Below are positions 1 to 7,611 of a DNA stretch of 18,383 nucleotides, one piece after another. The first letter of the stretch is position 1; each line of letters opens with the position of its first letter. A program made the translations under genes and the position numbers. Below the pieces are notes generated by a model that was not told the origin of the DNA, did no database searches, and saw only the letters and a program-made list of their open reading frames with translations. Source of the stretch: CAMEON01 sp045577755 (lineage in GTDB: Bacteria > Bacillota > Clostridia > Oscillospirales > CAG-272); NCBI GenBank assembly GCA_045577755.1, contig JAZNJA010000183.1, positions 1-18,383 on the forward strand, given 5' to 3'.

Positions 1-283
1 ATCCGACTTCCCCGCTCACGGGGGGGGCGGGGAGGTGGACGCCGGCGGGGACGGGGTCGGTCCCGGCGGGATCAGTTTCGGTGGGGCCGGTGTTGGCGGG
101 ATCGGTGTCGGCGGGATCGGTCTTGTCGGGGGTATCCTCACCCGATTGGGTGGGGGTATCGGCCGCGGCGGTACCGTCGGTGGTATCGGTGTCGGATGGG
201 GTGCTTTGGCAGGCGGTGAGGAGAAGGATCACCGACAGGCAGAGCAAAAGGACGAGGAAAAGATGCTTGGTAAGCCGTTTCAT
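1..283 (-). CDS. Surface lipoprotein, N-terminal part only (runs off left edge)
   Basis: This gene is open at the window edge: 94 codons are visible with no stop. The start is ATG at 283-281, with an AAGGAG-type ribosome site at 293-298. The protein begins MKRLTKHLFLVLLLC and has a signal peptide ending in the lipobox L-T-A-C with Cys25, so export and lipid anchoring by signal peptidase II are expected. After the cysteine comes a low-complexity linker rich in D, T, P and A, with repeated D-P-A type units, ending in a Pro/Val-rich stretch at the edge. The functional domain lies outside the window. It starts 34 bases after the stop of the upstream glycosidase-like lipoprotein on the same strand, with no terminator seen between them, so the two are probably co-transcribed. 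The linker resembles that neighbour's linker, which suggests a related surface protein (inference). Confidence 0.85.
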   Translation of the reverse strand, partial: MKRLTKHLFLVLLLCLSVILLLTACQSTPSDTDTTDGTAAADTPTQSGEDTPDKTDPADTDPANTGPTETDPAGTDPVPAGVHLPAPPVSGEVG

Positions 284-317
284 TGTGAAATTCTCCTTTC
301 ACGAATTGAGTGGGGGA

Positions 318-2780
318 TCAGGACGCGGGGAACTCCACGGCGGGGTCATGCTCCTGCCCGAAGACCTCCATCTCGCTCATCTCGATGCAATAGCCGCCGT
401 TTACGGTACTGGAGGCGGTGAGGCGGGTGGCGTAGAGGCGGACGTAGCGGGCGGGGACCAGGTCAAAGGAGAGGATACGGTCGTCCTGAGTTTGGGGGTC
501 GTTGTCCCCCTTGACCGACTTGACCGTGACATAGGTCTCACCGTCCAGGGAGACCTGGATCTCGTAGTCCTCGGGGAAGACGTTGACCCCGTTCCAGACA
601 GCGCGGGGCACCAGCTTGACGCAGTTGATGTCGTACACCGACAAAAGATCGATGGTGATCCACTCCTTGGAGGAGGCGCGCTCGTTGCGGAACAGCTCGG
701 AGGCCCAGGCGCGGGTGTAGTCGCCGTCGGTGATGTAGGTGTGGTGGCAGGTCCACTCGGGAACGTCGGTGGTGGAGGAGTAATCCACCACGGGCTTGTT
801 CAGAGCGAGATTCTTCCCCTCGGCGAGGTTCTCCTCGGTGTAGGCCGTGGGGATCTTGTCGGGGATACTGCCGTCGTCCTTGTATACCGCCAGCTCGCCG
901 ATATCGGCATAGCCGCCAACTCCCTTGAGGCCGCGGACGCAGACACGGACAAAGCGGGCCTCGGTGTCGGCGAAGCGGAAGACCGAAACAAAGTCGCGGG
1001 GGAGAACTTCGGTGTTCCTTACCACCTCCGTCCAGCTCTCGCCGTCGGCCGAGACCAGCAGGGAGAAATCGGTGGGGCTGAAGGCACCGCAGAGGGGGCC
1101 CACACCCGCGGGGTAGAGGTCGATACGGTTGATGGTCTGAACCTCACCCAGATCCACGGTCAGGAGCTGATCCTCCCCGCGTTTGGCGGTGAGGCGGGCG
1201 GCATTGGCGCTGTCCACGATGCCGTCGGTGAGGTTGTAGAGGTAGTAGTTTTCAGAGCCAACCGAGGAGGTACCCTTGACGGGGGCGTGGAGGGCGAGGT
1301 TTTGGCTCCGCTCGGTCTCGGTCTGGATCAAGTCACCCGCGGGGAGCTTGATGAGGGCGCAATCCCCCGCCGCGAGGGTCAGGGTAAGGGTACCGTTTTG
1401 CAGGGAGGTCTCGGTCAGCTCGCCGTTTTCGTCGCTGACGAGGGATACCGCGGTCAGACCCGCAAAGGTAAGGGTGACGGTTTGCTCCTTGGCGATGTCC
1501 TTGTTCACAACGAATACGTACTCGCCGTCCCCCCGCCGCTCCTCCATCAGGGAGAGGATGACGTCGGCCTTTCCCGCCTGCACGAAGCAGTCATTGGGCA
1601 CAGTCTCGTAGACCCCTGCCGTCTTGTTGCGGCTGTGGTAGACCTGCATGGCATCGCAGACGGCCAGGTGGGTGCCGATGGCGTGGATCTTCTTGTTGAT
1701 CTTCACCACCTCGTGATACAGCTCGGTGGGCTTGTTGTCCCGGTCGAGAATGGCCACGGTGTAGGGTCCCTCCTCAGCGATGGGGGTACCCCAGGTGAAG
1801 AACTTGATCTCCTTGACTCCGTAGGCCAGGGCGGCCATCATGTTATAGCGGAGATCCGCTCCCGAGGGGGTACGGTAGCCCCCCACCATGCCCACCGACT
1901 GGACGTAGACGGCGGTATCACAGCCCGTGATCAGGCCCGCGCGGCGGATGTCCTCGTAGTTGGTAAAGAGTCCGTGCTCGTTGACGCCGCCGCCCTCAGG
2001 GAAGCAGTAGCAGTCCATGGAGAGGGTGCCGCCCCTCGTCAGCAGTCCGCCGTAATCGCAGAGCTGGCGGAGGTAGATATCACGGGAGGGGTAGGCCGCC
2101 CCGGGGAGGAAGTTGACGTTGACGTAGGCGTCGGGGCAGACCTCGCGGAAGATATTCTCGGCGTGGGCGTAGGGAGAGGGGTTGTAGGGCTCGTCCACGA
2201 TGAAGAAGCCGCCGAAGCCGGGGAGATCCCTGTACTTTTCCGCGATCTCCCGCAGCTGGTCATCGGACTTGTTCAGGGCGTTCATGACGTCCACGTCACG
2301 GGTCAGGAGCTTGAGGCCGTAGCGGTCGCAATCCTCCATAGTGGCCTTGTACCACTTGAAGGTATGGGACTCGGCCACCCACGGGGTGGAGGGGTAGACG
2401 TGGGACAGGATGTCGATGTCGGCGTCCTTGCAGAGCTGCAGCATCTCGTGGCGCAAACTCTCGGTCATGAGGGGGACGAGGTAGGCGTTGAGGGTGATGT
2501 TATCGCGCATGATAGGCTCTCCTGCGGAAGGATTTTCGGGGGCTGTCTCGGGGGGATCGGTCTCCGCGGGGACGGTGTCGGAGGGATCCGTGTCCGCGGG
2601 ATCGGCGGGGGCGGGGGTATCGCCCTCGGTGGGAGCAGGAGACTCCCCCACGGCGGTATCCTCCGAGGGAGGGGTCGTGGGTTGGCAGGCAAGCAGACCT
2701 ACGGGCAAAAGGCTCAGACACAACAGCGGGATCAGCCAGCGGACAGAGAGCCTGCGGCGTATGATATGACGACTGTACAT
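318..2780 (-). CDS. Surface lipoprotein: glycosidase-like TIM barrel with two discoidin (F5/8 type C) domains
   Basis: This is an 820-residue protein. The start at 2780 is chosen because GGAGG sits at 2786-2790; an in-frame ATG at 2825 lies upstream of the ribosome site, inside the leader palindrome. A signal peptide ends in lipobox L-L-A-C (Cys32), followed by a D/T/P/E linker to about residue 88. Residues about 93-370 look like a (beta/alpha)8 glycosidase fold: G-F-F-I-V-D-E-P (D196, E197) at a strand-4-like position, L-S-M-D-C-Y (D256), and a W-containing final strand F-F-T-W-G near 327-331. A beta-sandwich follows (about 372-483), then two F5/8 type C/CBM32-like domains (about 492-635 and 655-808), each with V-D-L or I-D-L, S-x-D-G-E-x-W/Y and R-F/Y-V-R motifs. 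Expected role: binding, and possibly hydrolysing, glycans at the cell surface. The family and substrate are not identified. It is paralogous to the lipoprotein at 9979-12669. Confidence 0.88.
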   Translation of the reverse strand: MYSRHIIRRRLSVRWLIPLLCLSLLPVGLLACQPTTPPSEDTAVGESPAPTEGDTPAPADPADTDPSDTVPAETDPPETAPENPSAGEPIMRDNITLNAYLVPLMTESLRHEMLQLCKDADIDILSHVYPSTPWVAESHTFKWYKATMEDCDRYGLKLLTRDVDVMNALNKSDDQLREIAEKYRDLPGFGGFFIVDEPYNPSPYAHAENIFREVCPDAYVNVNFLPGAAYPSRDIYLRQLCDYGGLLTRGGTLSMDCYCFPEGGGVNEHGLFTNYEDIRRAGLITGCDTAVYVQSVGMVGGYRTPSGADLRYNMMAALAYGVKEIKFFTWGTPIAEEGPYTVAILDRDNKPTELYHEVVKINKKIHAIGTHLAVCDAMQVYHSRNKTAGVYETVPNDCFVQAGKADVILSLMEERRGDGEYVFVVNKDIAKEQTVTLTFAGLTAVSLVSDENGELTETSLQNGTLTLTLAAGDCALIKLPAGDLIQTETERSQNLALHAPVKGTSSVGSENYYLYNLTDGIVDSANAARLTAKRGEDQLLTVDLGEVQTINRIDLYPAGVGPLCGAFSPTDFSLLVSADGESWTEVVRNTEVLPRDFVSVFRFADTEARFVRVCVRGLKGVGGYADIGELAVYKDDGSIPDKIPTAYTEENLAEGKNLALNKPVVDYSSTTDVPEWTCHHTYITDGDYTRAWASELFRNERASSKEWITIDLLSVYDINCVKLVPRAVWNGVNVFPEDYEIQVSLDGETYVTVKSVKGDNDPQTQDDRILSFDLVPARYVRLYATRLTASSTVNGGYCIEMSEMEVFGQEHDPAVEFPAS

Positions 2781-2795
2781 GGCAACCTCCAATAA

Positions 2796-2841
2796 AAAAT
2801 ATGGGTAAATTGATGGAAAATCCATCGTCTACCCATATTTT
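2796..2841 (-). promoter_or_regulatory. 46-bp interrupted palindrome in the leader of the lipoprotein gene (attenuator, terminator or operator)
   Basis: The outer arms are 12 bp and perfect (2796-2807 with 2830-2841, core ATATGGGTA/TACCCATAT). An inner 5-bp stem pairs GATGG with CCATC (2812-2816 with 2822-2826). Read on the minus strand, the last arm runs into TATTTTTTATT, so it could act as an intrinsic terminator for the araC gene upstream. It also lies between the -10 (2842-2847) and the ribosome site (2786-2790) of the lipoprotein gene, so the new transcript must cross it. A protein-binding palindrome is an alternative. Confidence 0.6.
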
Positions 2842-2871
2842 ATCATAGGATATGCACAGAATCTATAACAA
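2842..2871 (-). promoter_or_regulatory. Sigma-A-type promoter for the lipoprotein gene
   Basis: Reading the minus strand, TTGTTA (2866-2871), an 18-bp spacer and TATGAT (2842-2847) lie in the short gap between the araC stop and the lipoprotein start. It matches consensus less well than the other promoters in this window, which would fit an activated promoter, for example one driven by the adjacent AraC-family regulator (inference). Confidence 0.6.
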
Positions 2872-2886
2872 AATCGACCTTCGTTA

Positions 2887-3804
2887 TTACGATTTCGTTA
2901 ATCCGAGGCGGTATGCGGTGGGGGTCATCCCGTACAACCGCTTGAAGGTCTTGGTAAAGAAGCTGTGGGAGGCGAATCCGCACCGCGCGGCGATCTCGGA
3001 CAGGCTGAGATCACTCCCCAAAAGCAAGGCGGTGGCCCGCTCCATGCGGCAGGAGATCTGGTACTCCTTGGGGGTCTTTCCCACATAGCCCTTGAAGCGG
3101 CGGATGAAGCTATTTTGCTCCATGTAAAAGCTTGCGGCCAGCTCGGAGACCCGCATCTCCTCGGCGCATCGCTCGGACAGGACAGCGGCCGCCTCCCGTA
3201 CCCACGCGGGGTATTGCCCAAGGGAGGATCTCTCCCCGTAATTCTCCTCCAGAGCCTCGGTGAGCAGCCGCGTGATCAGCAGATTGACCGTCAGCTCTCC
3301 CATAGGCGAGGGATCCCCCAGCTCCTTGGTGATGCGGTCCAGCAGCTCGGTATAGTGCCCCGCGTCCCGTGGGCGGATCACGGTAAAGCCCCCCTGATTC
3401 CAAAGGCTCTCAAAGTATCCGCAGTACTCCCCTGCGATATTGACAAAGCAGAACCGCCAGTCATCGTTGAGGCTACGAGTCAGGGCGGGCAGGGCACTGC
3501 TGACAAAGACCATATCCCCTCGCTCCACCCGCCTGGTCTCACCGCGGTAGGTGATCTCTCCCGCGCCGCTGACCGTCACGAAAAAGCAGTAGGCATCAAA
3601 GCCCTCGCGGTAGTAGGAAAAGCCCCGCCCCTCGCGATACTTGCCTGTTGATCGGGCCACAAACGGCAGCTCTGACCCTTGTGCGATCTTACCGTGAAGA
3701 ACGTTCACCGGGGCCTCAATGCTGTCCATGCTCAAGGTCTCTCGGGGCGCGGGATTTTGTCCCTCGGCACCCGGCACAGACCGCTTGTTCTCTTTCTCAT
3801 TCAT
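2887..3804 (-). CDS. AraC-family transcriptional regulator
   Basis: This is a 305-residue protein. The start is taken at 3804, with GGAG at 3814-3817; an in-frame ATG at 3900 lies upstream of the -35 of the gene's own promoter and so cannot be the start. Residues about 30-150 form a cupin-like sensing domain (F-D-A-Y, G-A-G-E-I-T-Y-R-G, R-G-D-M-V-F-V). Residues about 203-302 are the double helix-turn-helix DNA-binding domain, with the family signatures F-I-R-R-F-K-G-Y-V-G-K-T-P-K-E-Y and I-A-A-R-C-G-F-A-S-H-S-F-F-T-K-T-F-K. The family usually senses a sugar or related small molecule and activates nearby catabolic genes. It sits between the sialidase operon and the glycosidase-like lipoprotein gene, all on the same strand, so both are plausible targets. 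The effector cannot be inferred. Confidence 0.93.
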   Translation of the reverse strand: MNEKENKRSVPGAEGQNPAPRETLSMDSIEAPVNVLHGKIAQGSELPFVARSTGKYREGRGFSYYREGFDAYCFFVTVSGAGEITYRGETRRVERGDMVFVSSALPALTRSLNDDWRFCFVNIAGEYCGYFESLWNQGGFTVIRPRDAGHYTELLDRITKELGDPSPMGELTVNLLITRLLTEALEENYGERSSLGQYPAWVREAAAVLSERCAEEMRVSELAASFYMEQNSFIRRFKGYVGKTPKEYQISCRMERATALLLGSDLSLSEIAARCGFASHSFFTKTFKRLYGMTPTAYRLGLTKS

Positions 3805-3868
3805 AGGCGCACGCTCCGTTTGAGGAATTCGTCCGCGGCTACGGACGATCGGGCATTGTGTATGGCTT

Positions 3869-3897
3869 ATTGTAGCATAAAAACACCGTTCTGTCAA
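3869..3897 (-). promoter_or_regulatory. Sigma-A promoter for the araC-family gene
   Basis: On the minus strand TTGACA (3892-3897), a 17-bp spacer and TACAAT (3869-3874) predict a transcript starting near 3862, about 60 bases ahead of the start codon. The region from -35 to -10 resembles the sialidase promoter at 6397-6425: both begin TTGTTGACA, contain ACGGT followed by T-rich sequence, and end TACAATAA. The gap 3898-4020 holds only a 6-bp hairpin (3944-3949 with 3957-3962) without a T-run. Confidence 0.85.
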
Positions 3898-4020
3898 CAA
3901 GAACCGAGCCCTTCGGGATGCGGTGAGAAGCTTTCAGAGGTGTCCCGAAGACCTTTTTCGGGCTTACGGCGGAAGACGAGGGATGGCCGGGCCCCACTGA
4001 CCGTCGCCGATGGGTCATCG

Positions 4021-5109
4021 CTACCGCTCCAGCCTCCAGACCGCCTGCATGATCACAGCCGGACGGTCTGTTCGCTCTTTGGCGTAGAATACCGTAAGAA
4101 TATCTCCGTTCAGAAGCTCCGCCGAGGCGGGATAGCCCAAGTCATGGTGAACGCCGTTAATATACAGATCGTGATCCGTGTCCCAGGTGCGGCCGTTGTC
4201 ACTGCTGATCATGACCTTGATGCCGTAGGGAGGCTGGCGGTAACCATAGGTGGAGATGAGGGTTCCGTCGGAAAGCCTCAGCAGATGGGGAGGAGAGCCG
4301 CCCTGATCGGCCAGGAGGGGCCGCGGGGTCGAGAAGGATCGCCCGCCGTCCGGAGATTCGGTCTGGTAGACCGTGAAGCGACCCTGCCCCTGTACGCGGA
4401 TGTGGACCAGGATACGCCCGTCCTCCAGGACGATGGCATGGGGCTCGTGGCTTTCCAGCCCGGGGATGTCGGGGATCTCACCCAACAGTTCGCTCTGCCC
4501 GTCGGGGGTCAGACGGAAGGCCGCCAGATGACGGTCGGGGGAGCGGGGAGCTCCAAAGAATCGGCCTACGTACAGGATGTCCCCATCCGGTGTCAGCGTA
4601 GGTCCGTGGGGGGAGGTGACGGGACATCGCAGGACCTCACCGAAGGACTTACCGCCGTCGTGGCTGATGATGAAGGTAGACCCCAGATAGGCGGCCTCGG
4701 CCGATTCGCCGTCCAGCACGTCCAGATAGCCGCTTATGTAGGGGTTGTCCCCGTCCTTTCGCTCGGCGGTCTCCCAGTAGCCTCGGTTATAGGCGCGCTG
4801 GGCCTCCTTGGTGTTGTTGAAGCTGGTGATCAGCAGGCTTCGCTCCCCAAAGGGGAGGATCCCCGCGTCGCGGTCATCCAGCGGCGTGTCCATGATGATA
4901 GCGGGACGGCTCCAGGAAGCCCCCTCGTCATCGCTGACACACATGACCACCTTCCCGAAGGGGCAGATATGGCGGTACCGAAATCCCGAAGCCACCATGG
5001 CTAACCGCCCGTCCTGCAGGCGGGCCACCGAGGGCCACGCGAAATAGCCGCTCATGGGGTTGGTGGGATTGGAGCAAATGACCTTGATCTCTTTTACGGT
5101 GATTTTCAT
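4021..5109 (-). CDS. Sialidase-superfamily (BNR/Asp-box) six-bladed propeller protein, cytoplasmic
   Basis: This is a 362-residue protein. The start at 5109 is chosen for AAAGGAG eight bases upstream; an in-frame ATG at 5133 overlaps the previous stop as ATGA but lacks a ribosome site. Four Asp boxes are visible (about residues 59-66, 149-156, 252-259 and 302-309; pattern S-x-D-x-G-x-S/T-W/F), typical of the GH33-like beta-propeller. H-E-P-H-A with E222, followed by D-G-R-I-L-V-H-I-R with R238, matches the conserved Glu and Arg region of BNR_2-type sialidases. There is no signal peptide, so it should act in the cytoplasm on imported substrate. It is the second gene of an operon with the sialidase-like gene at 5130-6245. 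A true sialic-acid substrate is not proven; other glycosidases share this fold. Confidence 0.87.
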   Translation of the reverse strand: MKITVKEIKVICSNPTNPMSGYFAWPSVARLQDGRLAMVASGFRYRHICPFGKVVMCVSDDEGASWSRPAIIMDTPLDDRDAGILPFGERSLLITSFNNTKEAQRAYNRGYWETAERKDGDNPYISGYLDVLDGESAEAAYLGSTFIISHDGGKSFGEVLRCPVTSPHGPTLTPDGDILYVGRFFGAPRSPDRHLAAFRLTPDGQSELLGEIPDIPGLESHEPHAIVLEDGRILVHIRVQGQGRFTVYQTESPDGGRSFSTPRPLLADQGGSPPHLLRLSDGTLISTYGYRQPPYGIKVMISSDNGRTWDTDHDLYINGVHHDLGYPASAELLNGDILTVFYAKERTDRPAVIMQAVWRLER

Positions 5110-5129
5110 GAGCGTATCTCCTTTCGGGA

Positions 5130-6245
5130 TCATCCAAGCAGCTCGTCGTAGCGGACCTTGGTAATTTTGGTACTGTTCAGGCAGATCCCGGTCCCGTTGC
5201 TGTGGTAGTAGGCGACCAGGAATCCGTCGGCCACCTCCAGGATGGCAGGGTAGCAGTAGCTCTCGCTTTGGTCATCCTCCAGGAGGTAGCAGCTTGCGGT
5301 GAAGGCCCGGAAGCCGCCGCCCCCTTTGGTTGCTTCCACGAAGGAAAGTCCCCCGTCGCGGCTGACTGCGCACACGTAGGGGGTGCGCTTGGGACTGCCC
5401 CATCCTTCCGCATTGGGGTGCAGGCAGGTGTATGAGAGGGGATTGAATACCGCCACAGTGTATGCTCCTACCTCTTTGATCTGCATAGGCGAGTCGGGGG
5501 AGGTGAAGCACAGGCAGGGGGTGACGGGCCCCCACGTCTCGCCTCCGTCGGCGGAAAAGCACTGGTACTGATGGCCGTAGGCCGTCCTGCACCACATCCA
5601 GACCCGCCCGTCAGGGAGCTCGTACAGGCCCGGCTCCTGAAGCTGGGTGGGATCGTCCCGGAAGGGGGAGTAAACTGCCTCTGGGGACATGGTCCAGCTT
5701 TGGCCGTCATCGTCCGAGCAGCAGACCCGCAAGGACCCGGGGAGCAGACCTCTGTTGCCGGACTTACCATGATAGGCCGCGGGGATCAGGAGACGGCCGT
5801 TTTTCAGTCGGATGAGGCGGTCGTTGTTGACGACGTAGTATCCGTCCTCGGCAAAGCAAGGAATGGGATCGCCGAAGGTCTTGCCCTCGTCCGCCGAACG
5901 AACCAGATAGGGCATACAGAGCAGATCACCCCCCTTCATGGACTTGCGGAGATACAAAAGCCCCAGGTCGCCGTTTTGCATCCGCATCAGGCTGACCGAC
6001 ATGATGTTGAGGGCGTCGGGATCCTTCTCGATCAGGATTCCGCCGTCATACCAGGTCTCGCCCTCGTCAGATGAATAGTAGGCCGCCACCCTGGCCGTGG
6101 CGTGGTCCTGCCAGCTGTCACCGTAGTACTGGGTGTAGGCGTACAGGATGCGCCCGTCCTTCAGACGGAGCAGAGATCCCTCCCCGTTGCGGGGATTCTT
6201 CTCGCCGGTGCTCAAGAAGAGCACTTCCTTACCGATCTTTTTCAT
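5130..6245 (-). CDS. Sialidase-superfamily (BNR/Asp-box) propeller protein, first gene of operon
   Basis: This is a 371-residue protein. The start at 6245 has a strong AAGGAGGT ribosome site at 6251-6258; the longer frame to 6317 has none. Five Asp boxes are visible (about residues 58-65, 117-124, 177-184, 231-238 and 295-302). Q-E-P-G-L-Y-E-L-P-D-G-R with E204, followed by W-M-W-C-R with R220, corresponds to the catalytic-region Glu and Arg of BNR_2 sialidases. No signal peptide is present, so a cytoplasmic role is likely. Its stop is 20 bases before the start of the second sialidase-like gene, so the two are co-transcribed from the promoter at 6397-6425. The two proteins share the fold and motif order but are clearly diverged, so they may act on different linkages (inference). 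Confidence 0.87.
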   Translation of the reverse strand: MKKIGKEVLFLSTGEKNPRNGEGSLLRLKDGRILYAYTQYYGDSWQDHATARVAAYYSSDEGETWYDGGILIEKDPDALNIMSVSLMRMQNGDLGLLYLRKSMKGGDLLCMPYLVRSADEGKTFGDPIPCFAEDGYYVVNNDRLIRLKNGRLLIPAAYHGKSGNRGLLPGSLRVCCSDDDGQSWTMSPEAVYSPFRDDPTQLQEPGLYELPDGRVWMWCRTAYGHQYQCFSADGGETWGPVTPCLCFTSPDSPMQIKEVGAYTVAVFNPLSYTCLHPNAEGWGSPKRTPYVCAVSRDGGLSFVEATKGGGGFRAFTASCYLLEDDQSESYCYPAILEVADGFLVAYYHSNGTGICLNSTKITKVRYDELLG

Positions 6246-6396
6246 GAATACCTCCTTATAGGGGAGTTGACACCCGCAGACTCCCGCGTGGACTGGGTCG
6301 GAGATCCGTTGGCACAACCGTCATACGGTTTTGAGGATCTCCATGAAGGGTCTCGCATCAGGGATGGCTATGTCGAAATCGTCTGTTTGATAATTT

Positions 6397-6425
6397 ATTG
6401 TACAACAAATACCGTATTTTGTCAA
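6397..6425 (-). promoter_or_regulatory. Sigma-A promoter of the sialidase-like operon
   Basis: Minus strand: TTGACA (6420-6425), 17-bp spacer, TACAAT (6397-6402). The predicted start near 6390 leaves a leader of about 145 bases before the start codon, long enough for a cis-regulatory RNA, though I see no recognised riboswitch in it. Confidence 0.87.
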
Positions 6426-6629
6426 CAAGTAATGAGGCATCTTCGCTTACTTACAGGAAAGCTCCGCTCATGTAGGGAGTACACCGCGATCCTCTTCAAG
6501 AAAGAAATGGAGATTCCTCCACTTTCAAAAAGGAGTTGCCCTTTGCTGCGTTTACCGGCAAAAAGAGAGCGCCTATTTCTCTGCCGAGAAACAGATGCTC
6601 TCACCTTTTCTATCGGGAATTGCTCTGAA

Positions 6630-6670
6630 CACGCCTACCGTACGGACAATGTGCCCACGTGGTAGGCGTG
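6630..6670. repeat. 10-bp perfect inverted repeat in the noncoding stretch 6426-6698
   Basis: CACGCCTACC (6630-6639) and GGTAGGCGTG (6661-6670) flank a 21-bp loop. It lies just beyond the stop of the broken surface-protein gene and may be its old transcription end, but no T-run follows on either strand, so terminator function is doubtful. I see no gene or other site in the rest of this stretch. Confidence 0.5.
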
Positions 6671-6698
6671 TGCGCGTGTATGCGGGAATGCCAAAAAA

Positions 6699-7273
6699 CT
6701 ACCTTGATCGAGATCCCCTTTTTCGGGAGATCCAACAGACACCCGGCAGCAAAAGCAAGAGCATCGGTCCTGTCGAAGCTATGGATGACTTACACCCGCC
6801 CTTCGGTTTCTCTTCCTCGGTCCCGTTTTCGCCGGAGGTGTTTTCGTCGGAGGTGTTTTCGTCAGGGTTGGGATCCTCGCCCTCCGTATCATCGGGAGGG
6901 GTAGAAGACGCGTTTGTGTCCGCAGGCTCGTCGGGAGCGTCGGTATCAGGCTCGGTCGTATCCTCGGGAATCGACTCCATCACCAGCACCACCGCGCCGC
7001 CGAGACCGTCTTGATGAAGTAGGAGGCTGTACCGTCAAAGTTCTTGGGGGTAAAGCTCACGGTCAGCTCTCCCGAGATGGCCGAGCCGGCCTGCTTATCC
7101 AGTTCAATAGCCAGATCCACGGTACCCTTGGTATGGTCCACCGTGGTGATGAAAGGAGAATCCAACGTCACGGTCGGCACGTCCCTGAGGAAGTCACCCG
7201 CCTGCACGGGTACGCGGAGAATCACGACGAAAGCCCCATCGTCCCCGTCGTCTTTTATTTTGCCCGACGCTCC
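6699..7273 (-). pseudogene. 3' fragment of a cell-surface protein with C-terminal anchor signal, frameshifted and lacking its 5' end
   Basis: Two frames join into one sensible protein. The upstream frame (about 7273 to 7010) encodes a beta-rich module ending D-G-T-A-S-Y-F-I-K-T-V. The downstream frame (about 7010 to 6699) continues L-G-G-A-V-V-L-V-M-E-S-I, then a D/T/P/E/N linker and a C-terminal sorting-like tail: K-G-G-C-K-S-S, a hydrophobic stretch with five leucines, and a basic end (R-K-R). Restoring one base near 7005-7010 gives a continuous reading, so a 1-nt deletion is likely. No start codon, ribosome site or signal peptide is found upstream; similarity to a coding frame fades around 7270. 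It is probably the remnant of a large lipid- or membrane-anchored surface protein. A sequencing error could explain the frameshift but not the missing N-terminus. Confidence 0.65.
6834..6863 (-). repeat. Two perfect 15-bp tandem repeats in the linker of the broken surface protein
   Basis: GGAGGTGTTTTCGTC occurs at 6834-6848 and again at 6849-6863 on the plus strand. On the coding strand it encodes the duplicated D-E-N-T-S units of the linker just before the anchor signal. Such linkers expand and contract by slippage. Confidence 0.8.
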
Positions 7274-7478
7274 CGAAAGACAACGGGAGAGACTGCTACA
7301 GACTACCGCAGGACACGACGTTGAGCACGTCATATCCGAAGAACAGATCCGTCGTACAACAAGGAAGCTTTAGCTCTTGAAGCACAAAAGCTCATGAACG
7401 ATCACGTAACGGAAATCGTCAGGTACGATGACCACCGATCTTCGATCCTCAATCGAATTCTTTTCCATAATCCTACAC

Positions 7479-7510
7479 AGAACAGTCCCGATGAAGGTCG
7501 GGGCTGTTCT
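7479..7510. repeat. 13-bp hairpin, possible old bidirectional terminator
   Basis: AGAACAGTCCCGA (7479-7491) and TCGGGGCTGTTCT (7498-7510) pair with a single G-T type mismatch around a 6-base loop. Neither strand has a proper T-run after the stem. It lies in a gene-poor stretch (7274-7611) where I see no intact gene; a plus-strand reading frame ahead of it is broken and not recognisable. Confidence 0.45.
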
Positions 7511-7611
7511 ATGTATACGGAGCACGAAAAGATTTTCGATAGGGTGGATCGTGTAAAGAGGCGCACAAACGATTCCGAGGGCACTGGCGGCACTTGGATG
7601 TATCAGTCGAA

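Noticed and set aside
81..2795. Long plus-strand open frame (904 codons) over the left lipoprotein
   Set aside because: It is the shadow of the minus-strand lipoprotein gene; it is Gly/Val-rich, has no ribosome site or domain, and runs antisense to clear F5/8 and D-E-P motifs.
3944..3962. CCCGAA/TTCGGG hairpin after the sialidase operon as a terminator
   Set aside because: The stem is only 6 bp and no T-run follows on the minus strand.
3679..5004. Plus-strand open frame of 441 codons
   Set aside because: Antisense shadow of the second sialidase-like gene and the araC leader; it has no motifs and crosses a strong promoter.
7280..7470. Plus-strand reading with coding flavour (E-E-Q-I-R-R, E-A-L-A-L-E-A-Q-K-L-M)
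   Set aside because: It needs a frameshift at about 7370, has no start or recognisable family, and could be chance; not supportable as a feature.
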